Part shown: positions 35,734-44,957 of the stretch, piece by piece
Position numbering within the stretch: position 1 is the stretch's first letter
Layout: each line of letters starts with the position of its first letter
NCBI GenBank assembly: GCA_004963905.1
Contig: SUGL01000015.1
Span: 1-64,000, forward strand
Reading direction: 5' to 3'
Source: Mesorhizobium sp.
GTDB lineage: Bacteria; Pseudomonadota; Alphaproteobacteria; Rhizobiales; Rhizobiaceae
DNA: 64,000 nt
Notes under the pieces: generated by a model
Told to the model about the DNA's origin: nothing
Databases searched by the model: none
Seen by the model: only the letters and a program-made list of their open reading frames with translations
Made by a program: the position numbers and the translations under genes

Positions 35734-35929
35734 AGGAACCCACCCTTCGCGCGTTCCGAGGCGCAACGATCGGCAACGAGCAAAATCGTATCGATTGAAA
35801 CTGCGCCGCGGGGCCGATTGGGAGGATACCGGAGATCGATAAAGCCGACAGTGGCGCGCCAGCGCTCCTGTTCGACTGCGCGGCCCGCGAAGCCCCGAGG
35901 TGTCGCGTCCATCAACCAGGGAGAGTAAT

Positions 35930-37000
35930 GTGAAGATCATCAAGACACTGGCCGCCGTCGCGGCCCTTGGCGTCGCTGCCATGACCTATTCGGCACACGC
36001 AGCCGACAAAGGTCTCGTCGGCGTGCTGATGCCGACCAAGACCTCGCAGCGCTGGATCAACGACGGCGACGCCGTCAAGTCCCAGCTCGAAGCGCTCGGC
36101 TACACGGTCGACCTGCAGTATGCGCAGGACGATATCCCGAACCAGCTCAGCCAGCTGGAAAACGAAATCACCAAAGGCCCGAAGGCGCTGATCATCGCTT
36201 CGATCGACGGCACCACCATGGCCGATGCGCTGCAGAAGGCCAACGACGCCGGCGTGGTCACCATCGCCTATGACCGCCTGATCAAGAAGACCCCGAATGT
36301 CGACTACTACACCACCTTCGACAATTTCGGCGTCGGCGTGATCCAGGCGAATTCCCTGGTCAAGGGCCTCAAGGAGCGCTTCCCGAACACCAAGCCGTGG
36401 AACGTCGAGCTGTTCGGCGGCTCGCCCGACGACAACAACGCCTTCTTCTTCTACAACGGCGCGATGTCGGTTCTGCAGCCGCTGATCGACGACGGCTCGA
36501 TCAAGATCAAGTCCGGCCAGATGGGCATGGACAAGGTCGGTACGCTGCGCTGGCTCGCCGCCACCGCGCAGGCTCGCATGGACAACCTGCTCTCGGCCAA
36601 CTACTCGGACGGCAGCCGCGTCGATGGCGTTCTGTCGCCCTATGACGGCCTGTCGCGCGGCATCACCGCCTCGTTGCGCGCCGTCGGTTACGGCACCGAC
36701 GCGCAGCCCTGGCCGATCGTGACCGGCCAGGATGCCGAGACCGCCTCGGTCAAGCTGATCATCTCGGGCGAGCAGTATTCGACGGTGTTCAAGGACACCC
36801 GCGAGCTGGCCAAGTCGACCGTGGAGCTGGTCGACAAGGTGCTCTCGGGCGGCAAGCCCGAGGGCCTCGACACCAAGACTTACAACAACGACGTCAAGGT
36901 CGTGCCTTCGATCCTCCTGACGCCGGTCGAGGTCGACAAGTCGAACTACGAGAAGCTGGTCGTCGACTCCGGCTACATCAAGGCCGAAGAGCTGAAGTAA
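35930..37000 (+). CDS. chvE: Multiple-sugar periplasmic binding protein
   Basis: A 356-residue periplasmic receptor for monosaccharides that feeds GguAB. In Agrobacterium it also signals to the virulence sensor VirA. Signal peptide: [20 protein letters not shown] then SAHA, mature start [25 protein letters not shown]-like and [14 protein letters not shown] blocks match ChvE. The start is GTG 35930, following AGGGAGAG. The longer ATG 35900 frame would displace the signal peptide. A terminator-like hairpin follows, which would give more ChvE than GguA. Confidence 0.93.
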   Translation: MKIIKTLAAVAALGVAAMTYSAHAADKGLVGVLMPTKTSQRWINDGDAVKSQLEALGYTVDLQYAQDDIPNQLSQLENEITKGPKALIIASIDGTTMADALQKANDAGVVTIAYDRLIKKTPNVDYYTTFDNFGVGVIQANSLVKGLKERFPNTKPWNVELFGGSPDDNNAFFFYNGAMSVLQPLIDDGSIKIKSGQMGMDKVGTLRWLAATAQARMDNLLSANYSDGSRVDGVLSPYDGLSRGITASLRAVGYGTDAQPWPIVTGQDAETASVKLIISGEQYSTVFKDTRELAKSTVELVDKVLSGGKPEGLDTKTYNNDVKVVPSILLTPVEVDKSNYEKLVVDSGYIKAEELK

Positions 37001-37009
37001 TCCGGCTTG

Positions 37010-37050
37010 AAAACGAGGGGTCCTGCGCGACGCAGGGCCCCTTTTCGTTC
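37010..37050 (+). terminator. Hairpin with T-rich tail between chvE and gguA, partial terminator
   Basis: AAAACGAGGGGTCCTGCG pairs with CGCAGGGCCCCTTTTCG through a CGA loop, directly after the chvE stop. It is likely to end a fraction of transcripts so that the binding protein exceeds the transporter, as is common for ABC operons. Confidence 0.75.
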
Positions 37051-37187
37051 AACGGCGAGCCCGGTATTGTTTTTGCCGGCTCTGCAGCGCCATGCGCCGT
37101 CGCGGCGCGGACCAGACTGCAGTATGTTGATTTCGCGCATGACCCGTTCCGGAAACGGAAAGCACGCGCCAGGGAGTGGAATTCCTG

Positions 37188-38720
37188 ATGACCTCGACGA
37201 TTTTGGAGATGCGCGACATCACCAAGACGTTCCCCGGCGTCAAGGCGCTGTCGAACGTCAACCTCAGCGTCGAGGAAGGAGAAATTCATGCCATCGTCGG
37301 CGAGAACGGCGCCGGCAAGTCGACGCTGATGAAGGTGCTTTCGGGCGTCTATCCGTCCGGCACCTATGAAGGCGAGATCGTCTTCCGCGGCCAGGAGTGC
37401 CACTTCAAGGGCATCCACGACAGCGAGCATATCGGCATCGTCATCATCCACCAGGAGCTTGCCCTGGTGCCGATGCTGTCGATCGCGGAAAACATCTTCC
37501 TCGGCAACGAGCACGCCACCTACGGCGTCATCGACTGGAACGCCAACGAGAAGCGCACCGGCGCGCTGCTCAAAAAGGTCGGCCTCAAGGAAGATCCCAA
37601 GACGCTGATCACCAATATCGGCGTCGGCAAGCAGCAGCTGGTCGAGATCGCCAAGGCGCTGAGCAAGGAAGTGAAGCTCCTGATCCTCGACGAGCCGACC
37701 GCCTCGCTCAGCGAGAAGGACAGCCAGGCGCTGCTCGATCTGCTGCTCGAGTTCAAGCGCCAGGGCATGACCTCGATCCTGATCTCGCATAAGCTCAACG
37801 AGGTGAACCGCGTCGCCGACAAGGTGACGGTGATCCGCGACGGACGCACGATCGAAACCCTGCCCAGGAAGGAGATCAGCGAGGACCGCATCATCACCTC
37901 GATGGTCGGCCGCTCGCTCGACGACCGCTATCCGCCGCGCGAGCCGCAGATCGGCGACGTCATTTTCGAAGTGAAAAACTGGTCGGTTTACCATCCGATC
38001 CACGCCGAACGGCAGGTCATCAAGAACATCAATCTCAACGTGCGCAAGGGCGAGGTGGTCGGCATCGCCGGGCTGATGGGCGCCGGCCGCACCGAATTCG
38101 CGATGAGCCTGTTCGGTCGCTCCTATGGCCGGCACATCACCGGGGAGGTGTCGCTCCACGGCAAGCCGATCGACCTCTCGTCGGTGAGCAAGGCGGTGGA
38201 GAACCGCATCGCCTATGTCACGGAGGACCGCAAGACCTACGGCCTCAACCTCATCGACCACATCAAGCACAATGTGACTTTGGCCAATCTGGGCGGCGTC
38301 TCCAGCCGCGGCGTCATCGACGACATGCGCGAGATGAGCGTCGCCAATGACTACCGCAAGAAGACCAACATCCGCGCCTCCAGCGTCTATCAGCTGACCG
38401 GCAACCTTTCGGGCGGCAACCAGCAGAAGGTGGTGCTGTCGAAATGGCTGTTCGCCGACCCGGAAGTGCTGATCCTCGACGAACCGACGCGCGGCATCGA
38501 CGTCGGCGCCAAGTACGAAATCTATACCATCATCGCCCGTCTCGCCGCCGAGGGTAAGGCAATCATCGTCATCTCGTCGGAAATGCCGGAGCTGCTCGGC
38601 ATCAGCGACCGTATCTATGTCATGAACGAAGGGCGTATCGTCGGCGAAATGGCGGCAAGCGACGCCAGCCAGGAAAAAATCATGCGCGCCATCGTTCGCG
38701 GAGAAGGAAAAGCATCATGA
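37188..38720 (+). CDS. gguA: Sugar ABC transporter, ATP-binding protein with two ATPase domains
   Basis: A 510-residue tandem ATPase of the XylG/MglA class. Domain 1 has [14 protein letters not shown] near residue 38 and [13 protein letters not shown]. Domain 2 has [16 protein letters not shown] and [17 protein letters not shown] 37188 ([11 protein letters not shown]) has AGGGAG upstream. An in-frame GTG at 37176 is less likely. It energises GguB with ChvE as receptor. Confidence 0.93.
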   Translation: MTSTILEMRDITKTFPGVKALSNVNLSVEEGEIHAIVGENGAGKSTLMKVLSGVYPSGTYEGEIVFRGQECHFKGIHDSEHIGIVIIHQELALVPMLSIAENIFLGNEHATYGVIDWNANEKRTGALLKKVGLKEDPKTLITNIGVGKQQLVEIAKALSKEVKLLILDEPTASLSEKDSQALLDLLLEFKRQGMTSILISHKLNEVNRVADKVTVIRDGRTIETLPRKEISEDRIITSMVGRSLDDRYPPREPQIGDVIFEVKNWSVYHPIHAERQVIKNINLNVRKGEVVGIAGLMGAGRTEFAMSLFGRSYGRHITGEVSLHGKPIDLSSVSKAVENRIAYVTEDRKTYGLNLIDHIKHNVTLANLGGVSSRGVIDDMREMSVANDYRKKTNIRASSVYQLTGNLSGGNQQKVVLSKWLFADPEVLILDEPTRGIDVGAKYEIYTIIARLAAEGKAIIVISSEMPELLGISDRIYVMNEGRIVGEMAASDASQEKIMRAIVRGEGKAS

Positions 38721-40009
38721 GCACAGACAGCGCTCCCGCGCCGCAGAGCGGCGTCGCCGAGGACGTCAAGCAGGGTCCGCGCATCGCCGTCTCGGCGCTG
38801 ACGACGAATTTGCGCGAATACGGCCTGATCATCGCGCTGATCGTCATCATGCTGTTCTTCCAGTACACGACGTCGGGAACGCTGTTCAAACCGGTCAACC
38901 TCAGCAACCTGGTGCAGCAGAACTCGTTCATCATCGTGATGGCGCTTGGCATGCTGCTGGTCATCGTCGCCGGCTATATCGATCTCAGCGTGGGATCCGT
39001 CGCCGGCTTCATCGGCGCGCTCGCCGCGATGATGATGGTCATCTGGCCGCTCGGCATATTCAGCAATCCGCTGGTGGTCTCGATCGTCTGCCTGATCGTC
39101 GGCGCGCTTATCGGCGCGGCGCAAGGCTATTGGATCGCCTATCACCGGATCCCGAGCTTCATCGTGACGCTGGCGGGCATGCTGATCTTCCGCGGCATCT
39201 GCCAGGCGCTGCTCGGCGGCGGCTCCTCGGTCGGCCCGCTTCCCGACAGCTTCAAGGCGCTGAGCTCCGGCTTCATCCCGGACGTCATCGGCCCGCTGAC
39301 GCTGATCCCGCCGACGGTGAATGCCGCCGGCAAGACCATCGTCGGCAGCGGCCTCACGCTGCATATGACGACGGTGGTGCTGGGCGTGGTCGCGGTGCTC
39401 GCCTACGCCTATTTCGGGCTGAGGGCCCGCCGCAAGCGCGAGCGCCACGGCTACGAGGCCGAGCCCTTCCCGCTGTTCGTCATCAAGACGCTGGTGGGCA
39501 GCGCGCTGGCGCTCTTCCTGGTCTTCCAGTTCGCCAGCTACAAGGGCCTGCCGGTCGTGCTTATGGTGATGGGCGTGCTGATCTCGCTGTTCGTCTTCGT
39601 CACCAAGCGCATGACCATCGGCCGCCGCATCTATGCCATGGGCGGCAACGCCAAGGCGGCGCAGCTATCAGGCATCAACACCGAAAGGCTGACGCTGCTC
39701 GTCTTCATCAACATGGGCGTGCTGTCGGCGCTCGGCGGCCTGATAATCGCGGCGCGCCTCGGCCAGGCCGTGCCGGCCGCCGGTCTGGGCAGCGAGCTCG
39801 ACGTGATCGCTGCCGTCTTCATCGGCGGCGCCTCGGCGATGGGCGGCGTCGGACAGGTCATCGGCGCCGTGGTCGGCGGCTTCATCATGGGTGTGATGAA
39901 CAACGGCATGTCGATCATGGGCGTCAATGTCGACTGGCAGCAGGTGGTCAAGGGCCTGGTGCTGCTCGGCGCCGTCATCTTCGACGTCTACAACAAGAAC
40001 AAGGCCTGA
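38717..40009 (+). CDS. gguB: Sugar ABC transporter, permease
   Basis: A 430-residue XylH-like permease with about ten to eleven hydrophobic segments. Motifs include [55 protein letters not shown] and [20 protein letters not shown]. It starts in overlap with the gguA stop (ATGA) and is preceded by GAGAAGG. It is longer than RbsC because of a central loop of about 60 residues, as in XylH. Confidence 0.93.
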   Translation: MSTDSAPAPQSGVAEDVKQGPRIAVSALTTNLREYGLIIALIVIMLFFQYTTSGTLFKPVNLSNLVQQNSFIIVMALGMLLVIVAGYIDLSVGSVAGFIGALAAMMMVIWPLGIFSNPLVVSIVCLIVGALIGAAQGYWIAYHRIPSFIVTLAGMLIFRGICQALLGGGSSVGPLPDSFKALSSGFIPDVIGPLTLIPPTVNAAGKTIVGSGLTLHMTTVVLGVVAVLAYAYFGLRARRKRERHGYEAEPFPLFVIKTLVGSALALFLVFQFASYKGLPVVLMVMGVLISLFVFVTKRMTIGRRIYAMGGNAKAAQLSGINTERLTLLVFINMGVLSALGGLIIAARLGQAVPAAGLGSELDVIAAVFIGGASAMGGVGQVIGAVVGGFIMGVMNNGMSIMGVNVDWQQVVKGLVLLGAVIFDVYNKNKA

Positions 40010-40018
40010 CAGGGCGAG

Positions 40019-40110
40019 GGCAATTCCGGAAAGTGCATGGCGGTTTTCCATCCGGAATTGCGCAAAAACAAATATTTGGAGCGGGCCAGCTACTAGGCTG
40101 AACCGCTCCG
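40019..40110. repeat. Intergenic repeat related to family C, between gguB and gguC
   Basis: CAATTCCGGAAAGTGCATGG and CCATCCGGAATTGCGC form an inverted pair, followed by an AAAACAAATATTTGGAGCGG segment that ends CTGAACCGCTCC. It uses the same words as 12567-12668 in the other orientation. The rest of 40111-40308 is a leader region with no visible gene. Confidence 0.7.
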
Positions 40111-40308
40111 GCGAGGAAGCAGGAGGCATACGGGTCCAGATCGCGGAGCTGCCGGCAACCCGTCGGCGCCAAGAAGTCCCCTGAAGGACCGGGCTCGCGA
40201 GCGCAATCCGGACGAAGAGTTTCAACCGTGGCACGGATCGGTCCGGGCCGCGCTGGTCAGGGTTTTGCTATCGGCAGCCCGGCCAAGGCAAAAGAGAGAG
40301 GGTTCATC

Positions 40309-41298
40309 ATGCTGATTTCCCAGATCCTCGACGACGCCGAGACGATCCGCGTCGTTGCCCGCAGCGGCGGCAAGACCCGGATCATCAACGGCGCGCGCAG
40401 CGTCTATTCGCTGGCGATGGAGGCGGCGCGCACCGGCACCGGTCTCGAAGGGCTGATCGAGCGCAAGGGCTACGGCGAGACGGTCGACCTCGACGCCGCC
40501 TACAAGAAGGGGCGGCTGGTGTCGCCGATCAACCATCCGGACCCCGCGCATCTCCACCTCACCGGCACGGGATTGACGCATCTCGGCTCCGCCGCGACGC
40601 GCGATTCCATGCACAAGAAGCTCAGCGACGGCGAAGAGCAGCTCACCGATTCCATGAAGATGTTCCGCATGGGACTGGAAGGCGGCAAGCCGGCCAAGGG
40701 CCAGATCGGCGTGCAGCCGGAGTGGTTCTACAAGGGCAACGGCACCATGGCGGTGGCGCCGGGCGCGGCGCTGATGTCGCCGGCCTTCGCGCAGGACGCC
40801 GGCGAGGAGCCGGAGATCGCCGGCATCTATGTCATCGGCGACGACGGCGCGCCGTTCCGGGTCGGCTTCACGCTGTCGAACGAATTCTCCGACCACGTGA
40901 CCGAGCGGGTGAACTACCTGTTCCTCGCCCACTCCAAGCTGCGCAACGCCTCGTTCGGACCGGAAATCCTGATCGGCGACCTGCCCGCCGACATCAGAGG
41001 CTCATCGCGTATCTGGCGCGACGGCAAGGTGCTTTGGGAAAAGCCGTTCCTGTCGGGCGAAGCGAACATGTCGCACACCATCGCCAATCTCGAGCACCAT
41101 CACTTCAAATATTCGGCCTTCCGCCAGCCGGGCGACGTGCATGTGCACATGTTCGGCACCGCGACGCTCTCCTTCGCCGACGGCGTCAGGACCGAGGAAG
41201 GCGACGTGTTCGAGATCGAGGCCAAGGATTTCGGCCTGCCGCTGCGCAATCCGCTGGAGATCGAAAAGCCGGTGAAGGTGGCGGTGAAGGCGCTGTGA
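40309..41298 (+). CDS. gguC: GguC / AraD1-type fumarylacetoacetate-hydrolase-fold protein
   Basis: A 329-residue cytoplasmic protein of the FAH superfamily, found next to gguAB in rhizobia and Agrobacterium. Family features are VSPINHPDPAHLHLTGTGLT, the metal-site region GDDGAPFRVGFTLSNEFSDH and FGPEILIGDLPADI. Related AraD1 proteins act in pentose (arabinonate) breakdown. The precise reaction here is not known. ATG 40309 follows GAGAGAGG. The leader between gguB and gguC carries repeat DNA, so it may be expressed partly on its own. Confidence 0.87.
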   Translation: MLISQILDDAETIRVVARSGGKTRIINGARSVYSLAMEAARTGTGLEGLIERKGYGETVDLDAAYKKGRLVSPINHPDPAHLHLTGTGLTHLGSAATRDSMHKKLSDGEEQLTDSMKMFRMGLEGGKPAKGQIGVQPEWFYKGNGTMAVAPGAALMSPAFAQDAGEEPEIAGIYVIGDDGAPFRVGFTLSNEFSDHVTERVNYLFLAHSKLRNASFGPEILIGDLPADIRGSSRIWRDGKVLWEKPFLSGEANMSHTIANLEHHHFKYSAFRQPGDVHVHMFGTATLSFADGVRTEEGDVFEIEAKDFGLPLRNPLEIEKPVKVAVKAL

Positions 41299-41300
41299 GA

Positions 41301-41490
41301 GGGTAATCTCCCCCTCGTGGGGGAGATGGCCGGCAGGCCAGAGGGGGGGCGCTGTCCCTCCGGCGTCTCAATCCAAAAATGACTTTGTCTTCGGACTGTT
41401 TTCTGCTGCTAAGGAGAGAGGCCGTGATCCTTCGCGCCCCCCTCTGCCCTGCCGGGCATCTCCCCCACAAGGGGGGAGATTGGCAGCTTC
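41301..41490. repeat. Inverted pair of family B repeats
   Basis: The left unit (about 41306-41348) reads CTCCCCCTCGTGGGGGAG and then CCGGCAGGCCAGAGGGGGG. The right unit (about 41438-41490) reads GCCCCCCTCTGCCCTGCC and then CTCCCCCACAAGGGGGGAG. They are mirror copies around a 90-base spacer with no gene and lie between the converging gguC and the binding-protein gene, where they may end transcription both ways. Confidence 0.85.
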
Positions 41491-41494
41491 AACC

Positions 41495-42262
41495 TCAATA
41501 AATATCGAAGTCGAAATATTTCGCCTGGATCTTCTTGTAGGTGCCGTCGGCGACGATGGCGTCGATGGCCGCGTTCAGCCTGTCGCGAAGCGCAGTGTCC
41601 TCCAGGCGCACGGCGATGCCGGCCTCGGTCTCGGTGCCCTTGACGTCGCCGACCAGCTTGCAGCAGCCGTCGCTCGCCTTCTTCATCCAGTCGACGAGCA
41701 CGAACTTGTCCGAGATGACGGCATCGAGGCGCCCGTTGAGTAGATCGGTGACGGCCTCTTCCTGGGTCGGGTAGAGCTTCGCCTCGGCGCCGGCCTTGGC
41801 ATAGACGTCCTGGGCGTAGTTGGCCTGGGTGGTCGAGGCCTGGGCGCCGACGGTCTTGCCGGCAAGCGCGGCAGGCTCGGTGGAAGCGATGTCGCTATCC
41901 TTCAAGGCGACCAGCGAAAGCGGCGTGGTGTAGTATTTGTGGGTGAAGGCGACCTGCTTCTTGCGTTCCTCGGTGATGCTCATCGAGGCGATGATGGCGT
42001 CGAATTTCTTGGCCTGCAGCGCCGGAATGATGCCGTCCCAGTCCTGTGTGACGATCTCGCATTCGACCTTCATCTGCGCGCAGAGCGCATTGGCGATGTC
42101 GATGTCGAAGCCCTCGACCTTGCCGTCCGGCGTGATGGTGTTGAAGGGCGGATAGGCGCCCTCGGTGCCGATCTTGATCTTTTCCGCTGCGCCTGCCGAA
42201 CCGGCGCCAAGCGCCAGCATGGCTGCGGCCGCTGCCGATATGATCCATCTGGATATCCGCAT
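41495..42262 (-). CDS. Periplasmic amino-acid-binding protein (orphan)
   Basis: A 255-residue family 3 solute-binding protein. Signal peptide: residues 1-25 (AAAAAMLALGAGSAGAA). KIKIGTEGAYPPFNTITPDG then KVEGFDIDIANALCAQMKVE is the ligand-pocket block, and QDWDGIIPALQAKKFDAIIA follows. This type usually binds basic amino acids or opines. GGGAGA lies before the ATG. No permease or ATPase gene adjoins it, so it must share a transporter encoded elsewhere. Confidence 0.9.
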   Translation of the reverse strand: MRISRWIISAAAAAMLALGAGSAGAAEKIKIGTEGAYPPFNTITPDGKVEGFDIDIANALCAQMKVECEIVTQDWDGIIPALQAKKFDAIIASMSITEERKKQVAFTHKYYTTPLSLVALKDSDIASTEPAALAGKTVGAQASTTQANYAQDVYAKAGAEAKLYPTQEEAVTDLLNGRLDAVISDKFVLVDWMKKASDGCCKLVGDVKGTETEAGIAVRLEDTALRDRLNAAIDAIVADGTYKKIQAKYFDFDIY

Positions 42263-42353
42263 TTTCGTCTCCCTCGATCAGGTTCAATGCCGGTTACGCG
42301 CAGCCAAGCATGGTGCGGTTGGCCAGGCAAGCACGGTCTTGCTGCTGCGGAGC

Positions 42354-43448
42354 TCAGCGCGCGGCGCGGAAATGCTTGGAGAGCTTGAGCCCCTGCGCCT
42401 GGTAGTTGGAGCCGAGATCGGTGCCGTAAAGCGCCCGTGGGCGCTTGAGCATATGCTCATAGACCAGGCGGCCGACGATCTGGCCGTGGTCGAGGATGAA
42501 CGGCACCTCGTGGCTGCGCACTTCGAGCACGGCGCGGCTGCCGCTGCCGCCGGCGGCGGAATGGCCGAAGCCCGGGTCGAAGAAGCCGGCATAGTGGACG
42601 CGGAACTCGCCGACCAGCGGGTCGAAGGGCGTCATCTCGGCGGCATAGAGCGGCGGCACGTGCACGGCTTCGCGAGAAACCAGGATGTAGAACTCGTCCG
42701 GGTCGAGGACCAGCTCGCCGGCGCCGCTCTTGTAGAGCGGTTCCCAGAAGTCGACGACGTCCTGCGCGGCGCGCTTGTCGACGTCGACGAGGCCGGTGTG
42801 GTGCTTGCCGCGATAGCCGACGAGGCCATCCTTGTCGCCGTCGAGATCGATGGAGAGCGCGATGCCGCCGCCGGAGACGTTGGGCGGCTCGGTAGCGACC
42901 AGCATCTCGGCGCGGTGGAGGTCGCGCAATTCCTTCTCCGACAGCACCGCGTTGCCGACACGAAAGCGTATCTGCGACAGCCGCGAGCCGGCACGCACGA
43001 CGATCGGGAAGGTGCGTGGGCTGACTTCGAGGTAGAGCGGGCCATGATAGCCGGCCGCGATCTTGTCGAACTCATGCCCGCGATCGGTCATGACACGCGT
43101 GAAGATGTCCAGCCGCCCGGTCGAGCTCTTCGGGTTGGCGGAAGCCGACACTTCCGCCGGCAGCGCCAGGCTCTCGAGCAGCGGCACGATGTAGACGCAG
43201 CCCGTCTCCAGCACCGCACCTTCGGCAAGGCTGATCTCGTGCAGCTTCAGCCGGTCGAGCTTGTCGGCCACCAGATGATCGGGACCGGGCAGGAAGGAGG
43301 CGCGCACACGAAAGGCCGTGTCACCGAGCCTGAGATCGAGGCTGGCCGGCTGGATCTGGTCGGTGTCGAGCGCGCGCGGCGACTTCAGCGCATTCGCCTC
43401 AAACAGCGCCGCAATGTCCTGATCCGGAAGAATGCCTGTCTGCCGCAA
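42354..43448 (-). CDS. dcd: 2'-deoxycytidine 5'-triphosphate deaminase, long form
   Basis: 364 residues of the dUTPase/dCTP deaminase fold, in the duplicated long form typical of alphaproteobacteria (the enteric enzyme is about 190). It converts dCTP to dUTP for thymidylate synthesis. Visible blocks are DQIQPASLDLRLG near the start, SANPKSSTGRLDIFTRVMTD and SQIRFRVGN in the first half, and FFDPGFGHSAAGGSGSRAVL with EVRSHEVPFILDHGQIVGRL in the second. Confidence 0.9.
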   Translation of the reverse strand: MRQTGILPDQDIAALFEANALKSPRALDTDQIQPASLDLRLGDTAFRVRASFLPGPDHLVADKLDRLKLHEISLAEGAVLETGCVYIVPLLESLALPAEVSASANPKSSTGRLDIFTRVMTDRGHEFDKIAAGYHGPLYLEVSPRTFPIVVRAGSRLSQIRFRVGNAVLSEKELRDLHRAEMLVATEPPNVSGGGIALSIDLDGDKDGLVGYRGKHHTGLVDVDKRAAQDVVDFWEPLYKSGAGELVLDPDEFYILVSREAVHVPPLYAAEMTPFDPLVGEFRVHYAGFFDPGFGHSAAGGSGSRAVLEVRSHEVPFILDHGQIVGRLVYEHMLKRPRALYGTDLGSNYQAQGLKLSKHFRAAR

Positions 43449-43563
43449 GGTCTGGCTCCGATCGAAGGCCGGGCAAGCGCGTGGTTCTTTTGCAGGCTCT
43501 TGCCGAAAACCGTAAACGGCTTGCGCTACCTGCCTGGTACAAACCTCTTAATCAAGCCGGCAA

Positions 43564-43592
43564 TTGACGCAAGCGCGGCGCGGGTCTAAAGG
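43564..43592 (+). promoter_or_regulatory. Probable sigma-70-type promoter for metZ
   Basis: TTGACG (43564-43569) is followed after 17 bases by TAAAGG (43587-43592). Transcription would begin a few bases before the SAM-II aptamer at about 43600. Read by eye only. Confidence 0.5.
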
Positions 43593-43599
43593 GTCGTTA

Positions 43600-43655
43600 T
43601 CCCGTGGTGATTTGGCCGGTCGGCTTGCAGCCACGTTAAACAAGTCGCTAAAGGA
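43600..43655 (+). promoter_or_regulatory. SAM-II riboswitch
   Basis: The alphaproteobacterial SAM-II consensus is present almost in full: CGTGGTGATTTGGCCGG, GGCTTGCAGCCACG, then TTAAACAAGTCGCTAAA. CGTGG pairs with CCACG to form the first stem, and the GCTAAA segment completes the pseudoknot. It binds S-adenosylmethionine and lowers metZ expression. It lies about 70 bases upstream of the metZ start. Confidence 0.93.
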
Positions 43656-43679
43656 CCGCTGGCCGCAAGGCCATATGGA

Positions 43680-43708
43680 CCGGTTGCGACATCGCGGCCG
43701 GTTTTTTT
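43680..43708 (+). terminator. Terminator-like hairpin between the SAM-II aptamer and metZ
   Basis: CCGG-TT-GCG pairs with CGC-GG-CCGG around loop ACAT, followed by seven T residues, ending about 18 bases before the metZ start. It may act as an attenuator linked to the riboswitch. A second possible stem GGACCGCTGGCC...GGCC... precedes it. Confidence 0.65.
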
Positions 43709-43726
43709 GTGTTTGGAAGTAGGGCG

Positions 43727-44914
43727 ATGACCAAGACGCGTAACTGGAAGCCTCAGACGGCACTCGTGCATGGCGGCACGCTGCGTTCCGGCTTCGGCGA
43801 GACCGCCGAGGCGATGTACCTCACCCAGGGCTATGTCTACGAAACGGCGCAAGCCGCGGAAGCCCGCTTCAAGGGCGAGGAGCCGGGCTTCATCTATTCG
43901 CGCTACGCCAACCCGACCGTCGACATGTTCGAGAAGCGCATGTGCGCCCTGGAAGGCGCGGAGGATGCCCGCGCCACCGCTTCCGGCATGGCCGCCGTGT
44001 CCGCCGCCCTGCTCTGCAGCGTGAAAGCGGGCGACCATATCGTCGCGGCGCGGGCGCTGTTCGGCTCCTGCCGCTGGGTGGTCGAGACGCTGGCGCCGCG
44101 CTACGGCATCGAGGCGACGCTGGTCGACGGCACCGACATCGCCAATTGGGAAAAAGCGGTCAGGCCGAACACCAAGCTGTTCTTCCTGGAAAGCCCGACC
44201 AACCCGACGCTGGAAGTGGTCGACATCGCCGCCGTCGCCGCTTTGGCCAATTCGATCGGCGCGAGGCTGATCGTCGACAACGTATTCGCCACGCCGCTGC
44301 AGCAGAAGCCGTTGCAGCTCGGCGCCCATGTCGTGGTCTATTCGGCGACCAAGCATATCGACGGACAAGGCCGCTGCCTCGGCGGCGTCATCCTGTCGGA
44401 CAAAAAATGGATCGACGAGAACCTGCACGACTATTTCCGGCATACCGGCCCGAGCCTGTCGCCCTTCAACGCCTGGACGCTGCTGAAAGGCCTGGAGACG
44501 CTGCCGCTGCGCGTGCGCCAGCAGACGGAAAGCGCCGGCAAGATCGCGGACTTCCTGGCCGGCCGGCCGGAGATCGCCCGCGTCATCTATCCGGGGCGGG
44601 CCGACCATCCGCAGGCGGATATCGTGAGGAAGCAGATGTCTGGCGGCTCGACGCTGATCTGTATGGACGTCAAGGGCGGCAAGCAGGCGGCCTTCGCCCT
44701 CCAGAACGCGCTCGACATCGTGCTGATCTCCAACAATCTCGGCGACGCCAAGAGCCTGATCACCCATCCGGCCACGACGACGCACAAGAACCTGAGCGAC
44801 GAGGCGCGCGCCGAACTCGGCATCGGGCCCGGCACGCTCAGGCTCTCCGTCGGCCTGGAGGATACGGACGATCTACTGGCCGATGTCGAACAGGCGCTGA
44901 GGGCAGCGCGGTAA
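43727..44914 (+). CDS. metZ: O-succinylhomoserine sulfhydrylase
   Basis: A 395-residue PLP enzyme of the Cys/Met metabolism family that makes homocysteine from O-succinylhomoserine and sulfide. It has YSRYANPTVDMFEKRMCALE, ESPTNPTLEVVDI, the PLP-lysine block VVYSATKHIDGQGRCLGG and TTHKNLSDEARAELGI. ATG 43727 (MTKTRNWKPQT) is preferred over 43709. Control by the upstream SAM-II element fits its place in methionine synthesis. Confidence 0.95.
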   Translation: MTKTRNWKPQTALVHGGTLRSGFGETAEAMYLTQGYVYETAQAAEARFKGEEPGFIYSRYANPTVDMFEKRMCALEGAEDARATASGMAAVSAALLCSVKAGDHIVAARALFGSCRWVVETLAPRYGIEATLVDGTDIANWEKAVRPNTKLFFLESPTNPTLEVVDIAAVAALANSIGARLIVDNVFATPLQQKPLQLGAHVVVYSATKHIDGQGRCLGGVILSDKKWIDENLHDYFRHTGPSLSPFNAWTLLKGLETLPLRVRQQTESAGKIADFLAGRPEIARVIYPGRADHPQADIVRKQMSGGSTLICMDVKGGKQAAFALQNALDIVLISNNLGDAKSLITHPATTTHKNLSDEARAELGIGPGTLRLSVGLEDTDDLLADVEQALRAAR

Positions 44915-44957
44915 CGGCCACGGTGGCTGCAAAGAGATTGCTTGAGCCGCAGCCGGC

